From Nilaparvata lugens (taxonomy: Eukaryota > Arthropoda > Insecta > Hemiptera > Delphacidae): DNA of 64,000 bases. How positions within the stretch are numbered: position 1 is the first letter of the stretch; every line of letters begins with the position of its first letter. The notes under the pieces were generated by a model. It was not told the DNA's origin. It searched no databases and saw nothing but the letters and a program-made list of their open reading frames with translations. Both the position numbers and the translations under genes were made by a program. Positions 58,127-64,000 of this stretch are shown here, piece after piece. The DNA is taken from contig NC_052507.1 in the NCBI RefSeq assembly GCF_014356525.2, positions 42,451,295-42,515,294 on the forward strand, written 5' to 3'.

Positions 58127-60082
58127 ATTTTATGATAAGATTACACTATTCTGGATCAATTAAATAATGTTCCATGAACATAATGCTCGATAATTCTTTT
58201 GTTAGAGGATTTCGGAGATACCTGAAATACTGAACAATACGAACAACGATGATAATGGAATATCGATGGAATTGTGCAACGAATTGTGATGAATTCTGAT
58301 TATGTATTAACCTTACATACTATCACTTTTCAAGGAAACAAGACCGAGTGATGGATCCGACGCTGTAACGTTTTTAGACGTTAGCTACATTATGTTAGAA
58401 CGGATAAGACAAAAATGAATTTTATTATGAATTGTCTATGATAGTTGCAAATCTATAATTCGATAGGCCCTATCACATAACTGGAAAATTAAATTGGGAG
58501 CAAATTACAGACGAAAAATGAGGAAAATCAACTTCATTCCTTTCTGATTGAATCAATAATACTCTTGGGAGATTAGAAGTTTGATCAACCAAACGAGAAG
58601 ATCTACAAGCAATAGAAACTGTAGCTGATGTGAGAAGGTTGAGAAGCACGTTCTAGTCGTAAATGAGGGAGGCTTCATAAAATCCCCATTTCATTTGTCA
58701 GGCTAAGAACACTGTGCAGCTAATTGAACAAACAATCAACATTATTTTATCAACCTAACAATAACATTTTATTGACCTATTAGAATATGCATTGTGCAAC
58801 AGCATACGTTGTCGTTGGATTGAATGAGATTGAAAGCAGACTTTCAATCACGATTCTAGTTTATTTATAGTAGTTAATGTTGGACAAATATAAACTCTTT
58901 TCCTTGCACTGCACGAAATAGAACAGTTTATCTAATACCCCTTTGCACCAATAAATAAATAATAATGGGCAGTAATTTGATTTCTTAGATTTTTTCCTAT
59001 GCTATCCCTTTATCTTTTCAGCTATTCTCATCCTTGAAAACCTGTCCTCTGAATGATAATATTATTTTCCAAAAATAGTAAGATTTTGATAATTGTCTTA
59101 TAATTTATTATAAGAGAATGATAGATAGAGTTTCATGTTCTGTTGCATCAGAGTCTAGTATTTTTCGTCCACGAAGATCTGAAATGGAATCTTTCAACCA
59201 AAGATTCGATTCAATAATGTCTCCTTTTTCAATATGTAATTTTTCATAGTTGAGAATGTTGATTCTATCTTGCCTTCTCTCTCTATGTCTTCCAAATCTG
59301 TTCAAAAGTAAAGATTCAGCAGTATCACAAAGAAGGAGAGGAGGATTACTTGGAGCGTTGAGCTGATAAAACCATTTTCTGATATGAACAGTCGGGTAAA
59401 ATCTCCAAGAGGAATGAAGGAAATACGCACTGATGGTTACACAAGATTTTCAAGCTCCAGATGAATAATTTTCTTTGATATGCAAGAGCTTGATTCTGTA
59501 TATAGCGGAGAACTGGACGGACATCCAACAAGATTACTGAAGCCATAAACAATTTATATGCGTATAAAAAAATGAATGGAAATTCCTCTGACGAGTAACG
59601 TCAAAAGACTGTTATGAGATCAATGAAATAAATAATATTAGAAAATCTTTCCAGAGTTGGAATTTGTCTCAACTTATTAACATAACACCCATCATTTTTA
59701 TTTTCGGCAAGAAACACATGGAATATGAACACTTCTCAACAAAAGTTAGTTTATGTTAATATTATTAGACATCTATCATAATTTATTGTTACTTTATTGG
59801 GTTAACATGCCAATAAAGATTGAGAGCTAGGAAAGAAACAAGATAAAACCCTGCCTGCTTTTTCATTATTGACCAGCGTTTGAAACAGTTTCTGAAGTCT
59901 GCGGTAGATGGCAATAGTTACTGCGTTAAGTAGGCCTACAACTTTTTGAATTGCAAGCCCTCTGATTGGTGAATAAATAATTATAAGAGAGGTATTCACA
60001 AATTCAACCCTTAGTAACTTGACGATACCAGTAGATGATAGTGGGTGAAGCACTACTTATCAAACTATTGCAAGCTTCCTAG
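58127..60082. other. Non-coding stretch
   Basis: Short minus-strand frames at 59108-59305, 59346-59552 and 59802-60053 have no known motif. Confidence 0.35.
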
Positions 60083-60303
60083 CTATAAAGAGGTCCACGT
60101 TATAATGACAGTAGTTGATAAACTTTGATGTTGCTATCCTTGTCTATCATTCAACAAAGCAGTTAGTACTATCCTTTTCTAGCTCCGCAACGATGCCAAA
60201 ACTGTTTTTGACAATGTATAAATATAATTAATCAAGGCAGACAAACGGCAACGCTGTTCTCCTATCTTTATCCACTGACATTATAACGTGGACCTCACTA
60301 TAG
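60083..60303. mobile_element. MITE, ~220 bp
   Basis: Left end CTATAAAGAGGTCCACGTTA and right end, read inward, CTATAGTGAGGTCCACGTTA: TIRs of more than 30 bp with a few mismatches, continuing through TAATGTCAGT. The core includes CTCCGCAACGATGCC. No coding capacity. Confidence 0.85.
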
Positions 60304-62033
60304 CAGCTAGCACACTTCTGATTAAACTCTGTTTTGAGACGTACTTCTGGATAATTCCAGTAGATGATGGCAGTTTCTGAGTACGAATTACCTTTCTTCG
60401 TTCATAGATGGTGGAATTAAAATCATAATTAGAATAATTATGCATTCACTCATTGTTGTAACTTGTTTCATGAATATAACGTTATACGTTATTTGTTACG
60501 TAACTTGTTATACGTTGGTTGTTATTATTATGCATCGAATAGTGTCCCTTCTATTTTATTATAATTCTAAATTAACATCTATAATGTTCTAAAAGGGTTT
60601 ATTTCCTAGTTATATTGCCCATTTATTAGATTCCTTATTTGATTATTAGACCTATTACGAGCAAAACAATGATATTGCTTTTGATATATTTTAAATTAGT
60701 CATTTGAATCAGTCATATGAATTAATCAGTCATTTTTATTCTGTTAAACTTCATTTTCATTCGACCTTGGAGTTGAAAACCTGGAATAAGGTTTTTAACG
60801 TGTAAAGGAATGAAGAGGATTTACATTGGGGTGTAGAAATGAAGTTATAAGGGAATAATGATGAGGAGGGAACAGTATTGAAAAATAAGGAAATGGAAAG
60901 AGAAGGAAAATATTACACGTCAGTGGAAGTGAATGACAGGAGCAACATCCGTAATGGAGAATGAGATAAATGTACTGGGTACTTCCTAGTAATTGAAACC
61001 TCAGACCTGACATTACTACACAAAACAACATAAGGGAATAACAGGAAGTCACAGTCTTGAATTTTAGCGCTGAAGGTTTTTCAATTCACTTTGATCTGAT
61101 ACGGGGATACCACATAGCTTTATCTATCATGAAAATTGATCTATCTTACAAGTACAAACTGGATTTTCAATTTCAATTAGATACAGTATTGATTTGGCAT
61201 AATAATATTTAGCACGATGACAATGATACATTACTTTGGAGAATCTTCTATCTGCAACGAATAATATTGAGGTATCTCTCAATGTATCAATAATATATCT
61301 TTCATAATATATCTTGGATTCTTGCAATAATTGTATTTATTGATTATATCTCAGAATAAATCGTTGTCTCAAGCAAAACTCTCAACCCCAAAGTATAACA
61401 CTATGAATGATGTCATTACTGCTCGCTATTGTTTCATAGTTGTCTCATATTTTATGACCCAGACAGGACGTTCCCTTCTCCAATAAAATCAGAGCACTCA
61501 CACCACAAGTGCACTCCATTTAAACTGATTAATACCGAAACTCTCAAGGTTTCATCACAGACTTGAATCTATCTATCCGTCTCTATTTGTGGACCATATG
61601 CAAACACCATTCGATCCCAGAAGCTTCATTAATTAACTTGATTAGAGGGACGTTTTTAATATTTAATCACTCTCTTCAGTAGACTACAATAAAATAATGT
61701 GAGTCACAGACGAAGAAACGACACTGTTTTTTCGTTTAATTAGCTGAACAATTCAGTCATTGTCACATGTTCTAGGCATCCATCCAACAACTAATAATTT
61801 CTCATCGTGCTGCAGAATAACTGGCTACTGGCTGCCTTCTCGAAATCAGACAAGAATAGCTATGGATAATTGTTTTCAGCTTGGTTACAAGTTGTTTGGC
61901 CCACCAGGGTCCAGAAGAAGAGAGCTGGATATATATATTATATTCAGGGCAAATTGGAAATGAGTTGTAGTATAACCTGGACGGGTAGGCCTATGGAGAG
62001 GGGACGACTGTGATACAGTATGAAAACTCATAG
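60304..62033. other. Non-coding stretch
   Basis: A purine-rich run is at 60800-60910. No gene recognised. Confidence 0.35.
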
Positions 62034-62183
62034 TGCCGGTTGCACAAAAGCCAGTTAAATTTTAACCTTGATTAATTACACGAGAGCAAATCAGAGAAGC
62101 CGTCTTTTCAAAAAGTCTTCTCTGATTGGTTCTCGTAAAATTAATCACGGTTAAAATTTAACCGGCTTTTGTGCAACCGGGCA
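62034..62183. mobile_element. Near-perfect hairpin MITE, ~150 bp
   Basis: TGCCGGTTGCACAAAAGCCA pairs with the right end GGCTTTTGTGCAACCGGGCA. The arms extend through GTTAAATTTTAACC and AATCAGAGAAG to a loop of a few bases around 62110. Almost the whole element is one hairpin of about 70 bp. Similar hairpin MITEs are, as far as I recall, common in insects. Confidence 0.92.
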
Positions 62184-62320
62184 ATATACTTCTTCACGTG
62201 AAGTTGGGATTCAATACTTGAATTACTGCAAATGATGCCTATACTGGAAGGAGATGTTACTGAACGGGTAAAGAGATTGGATGTTCAATGCATTCAATTG
62301 ATGGAGCCTCTGTAAAATTC

Positions 62321-62508
62321 AAATTATTACTTGCTAGTAGGCCCTAACGGAAGGGCTAGCAAATTATTACTTGTTGGTAGGCCCTAACGGAAGGGCTAGC
62401 AAATTATTACTTGCTAGTAGGCCCTAACGGAAGGGCTAGCAAATTATTACTTGTTGGTAGGCCCTAACGGAAGGGCTAGCAAATTATTACTTGCTAGTAG
62501 GCCCTAAC
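62321..62508. repeat. 40-bp tandem repeat, 4.7 copies, with 80-bp alternation
   Basis: Units start at 62321, 62361, 62401, 62441 and 62481. Odd units read TTGCTAGTAGG and even units TTGTTGGTAGG; the rest (CCCTAACGGAAGGGCTAGCA) is the same. Each unit can fold as GCCCT...AGGGC. Confidence 0.97.
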
Positions 62509-62549
62509 TTGAGGCTGTTCGGAACGGTACACTTTTTTATTATTATTTT

Positions 62550-63075
62550 AAATTGCATAATCTCTTCCAATATAATTGTTAAGATCATCATAAGAGTGAG
62601 AAAAAGTGGCAAATGAAATTTTTAAGTGATCTAATAAGCGAGTTATGGGTTATTGAAAAGCTAACTTACCAGATTCCGTTTCCTTTCCAGATCATAAACG
62701 GTTCCGACTATATTATTAGAACTTCTCTTATAAATTAAAAAAATATATCTCTCCAAGCTAAAACATTTTATTCCCCAAATAAAAGTAAATTCATAATTAA
62801 AAAAATAACATTTTCTGTAAATTCGATAACTTGTTCATTTTGGCATTAATCGCGAAAAAACGCACATTATATTATAACAAAGCCGATGATATGCTGAATG
62901 AATTAAAAAAACTCCAATGGAAAATTCGTAACCGTTTATGATCTGGAAAGGAAAAGGAGTTTAGCACTTCAACAACCCACAACTCGCCTATTGGACCACT
63001 TAAAAATTTCAGTTGCCACTTTTTCTCACTCTTATGATGATCTTAAAAATTATATTAAAAAAGATTATCCAATTT
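62550..63075. mobile_element. Inverted-repeat element, ~165-bp arms
   Basis: The left arm (62550 to about 62712) contains AAGATCATCATAAGAGTGAG, AAAAAGTGGCAAATGAAATT and CCAGATCATAAACGG. The right arm (about 62930-63075) is its reverse complement with scattered changes. The centre is AT-rich and non-coding. Confidence 0.88.
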
Positions 63076-63084
63076 GGATAAAAA

Positions 63085-63490
63085 AATCTGGTGTGGTACA
63101 CTCACACAACTTTCCTTGCTCATTGAACTGTAAGCCCCGTTCTTAAACGAGAATAATAATTTAGGGGAATAACATAATGACGATTGGCGGCAACATTTTA
63201 TTTGAAACTATGATCAGACTTCTGTATATGTGTATATATAATTGTTTTCAGAGTACTTTTTCCTTTGTGTAAATTGTGAAATTCTATGATTTTTTTAGAA
63301 GTCGTCAAAACAGCTGTTCTACAGATGAAATATCTCGACTATGTGTTCTTTTTATGAACTGCTCTACCTACCTACCTCATGCACGAGAAGGAGGTTACAA
63401 AGTCCATTTCTCAAGGATGGGGTGGACCCCCCATTAGTTTCCCAGAAAGGAGACTCATGCCAGTTAATAGAGCTGATAAATAGCTATACA
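63085..63490. repeat. Dispersed repeat, copy 2 (match at 53339-53770)
   Basis: Starts TCTGGTGTGGTACACTCACA and ends near AGCTATACAGG. It is in the same orientation as copy 1 with small indels. Confidence 0.88.
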
Positions 63491-64000
63491 GGATATGAAT
63501 TTGAAAAAAGTCATTTTCCTACAGTTACGTTGAAAAGTGGCCATTGCTGCACTGATTACAGAACGCAAAGAATCACTTTTCCGCTCTAGTGCGGGAAAAA
63601 TTTTTCTGCACTCCAGATTTGCAACATGGCAACGCAAAATACTTAGTAGGTTATATGGAGCAACAGTGCAGCAAAATCAAAATGAAGTTGGTAACAGTGA
63701 CTGGGCTGCTATAGTGAGCAGAGGTGCAACGAAGCACAACGCGCAAATTATTAAGTATATATATTATAACCAAGGACAACGAGGACTTGAGGATTTTAGG
63801 ATTAAGGTTTTTATCAATAATAAAATTACATAGAAAAACATTTGATGCATTTCAGGCAATTTTACCCATAATTACCCACTTTTCATATTCAATGGTAACT
63901 GTAGCAAAAACTTAATGTGAAATACGTGCGCAAAGTTCCTCTGCTGCACTCAAGAAACCATTCCACCCTCGCCTTCTTTCGGTGCAGCAAACTGTCACTT
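63491..64000. other. Window end, no recognised gene
   Basis: A plus-strand frame at 63537-63833 (98 codons) contains ordinary-looking sequence (SRLYGATVQQNQNEVGNSDW) but no family I can name. It directly follows the dispersed repeat and may be part of the same larger element. Confidence 0.3.

Noticed and set aside
62321..62508. CRISPR-like array
   Set aside because: The repeats are contiguous without unique spacers, and the genome is that of an insect. It is a tandem repeat.

Overview
This window looks like intergenic or intronic DNA from an insect, most likely a hemipteran and possibly a delphacid planthopper. It is AT-rich and has no long uninterrupted host reading frame. It is crowded with eukaryotic mobile elements: piggyBac, DUF4817-type Tc1/mariner, jockey- and CR1-like LINEs, tRNA-derived SINEs, MITEs and fold-back elements. 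The planthopper suggestion rests only on the general look of the repeats and needs a database search. I found no convincing host protein gene, no intact tRNA or rRNA gene, no CRISPR array and no bacterial-type operon. Nearly every recognisable coding stretch belongs to a transposon, and most are broken.

Layout. 1-534: jockey-like reverse transcriptase (RT) fragment, minus strand, running off the left edge. 1193-1344: 38-bp tandem repeat. 2440-3050 and 5030-5560: purine-rich low-complexity tracts that create false minus-strand ORFs. 4508-4759: GC-richer MITE. 5794-8317: almost exact ~1.26 kb tandem duplication. 8536-8703 and 13651-13811: two related MITEs. 10436-13510: piggyBac element with 14-bp terminal inverted repeats (TIRs), palindromic subterminal repeats and a nearly complete but frameshifted transposase. 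14902-15140, 49152-49390 and 49735-49985: one dispersed retroelement-like family. 15581-15818: tRNA-derived SINE.

16211-23377: remnant of a DUF4817 transposon with long inverted arms. Its transposase is split, and unidentified sequence lies between the pieces. 30228-32452: 5'-truncated CR1-like LINE lying between two (CT)n tracts. 34267-35160: C-terminal end and 3' tail of a jockey-like LINE, with an internal 78-bp tandem expansion. 37477-39165: minus-strand LINE RT split by a fold-back element (37641-38969). Removing that element and one TA restores the RT frame across the junction. A second copy of the fold-back element, in the opposite orientation, is at 42205-43627. 40919-42010: another TIR element, ending in GGGCC and carrying CCGAGCTCGG palindromes.

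44680-44865: second 38-bp tandem repeat. 47169-48800: cluster of hairpin-forming repeat modules. 51478-51592, 60083-60303, 62034-62183 and 62550-63075: further inverted-repeat elements. 58041-58126: head of a second SINE. 62321-62508: 40-bp tandem repeat with an alternating 80-bp higher-order pattern. 53158-53770, 55613-55735 and 63085-63490: copies of further dispersed repeats.

There is no gene network to describe. The biology here is transposon turnover: nested insertions, microsatellite targeting, tandem duplication and fold-back structures. The most informative loci are the fold-back pair, the microsatellite-flanked LINE, the piggyBac element with its subterminal palindromes, and the recent tandem duplication.
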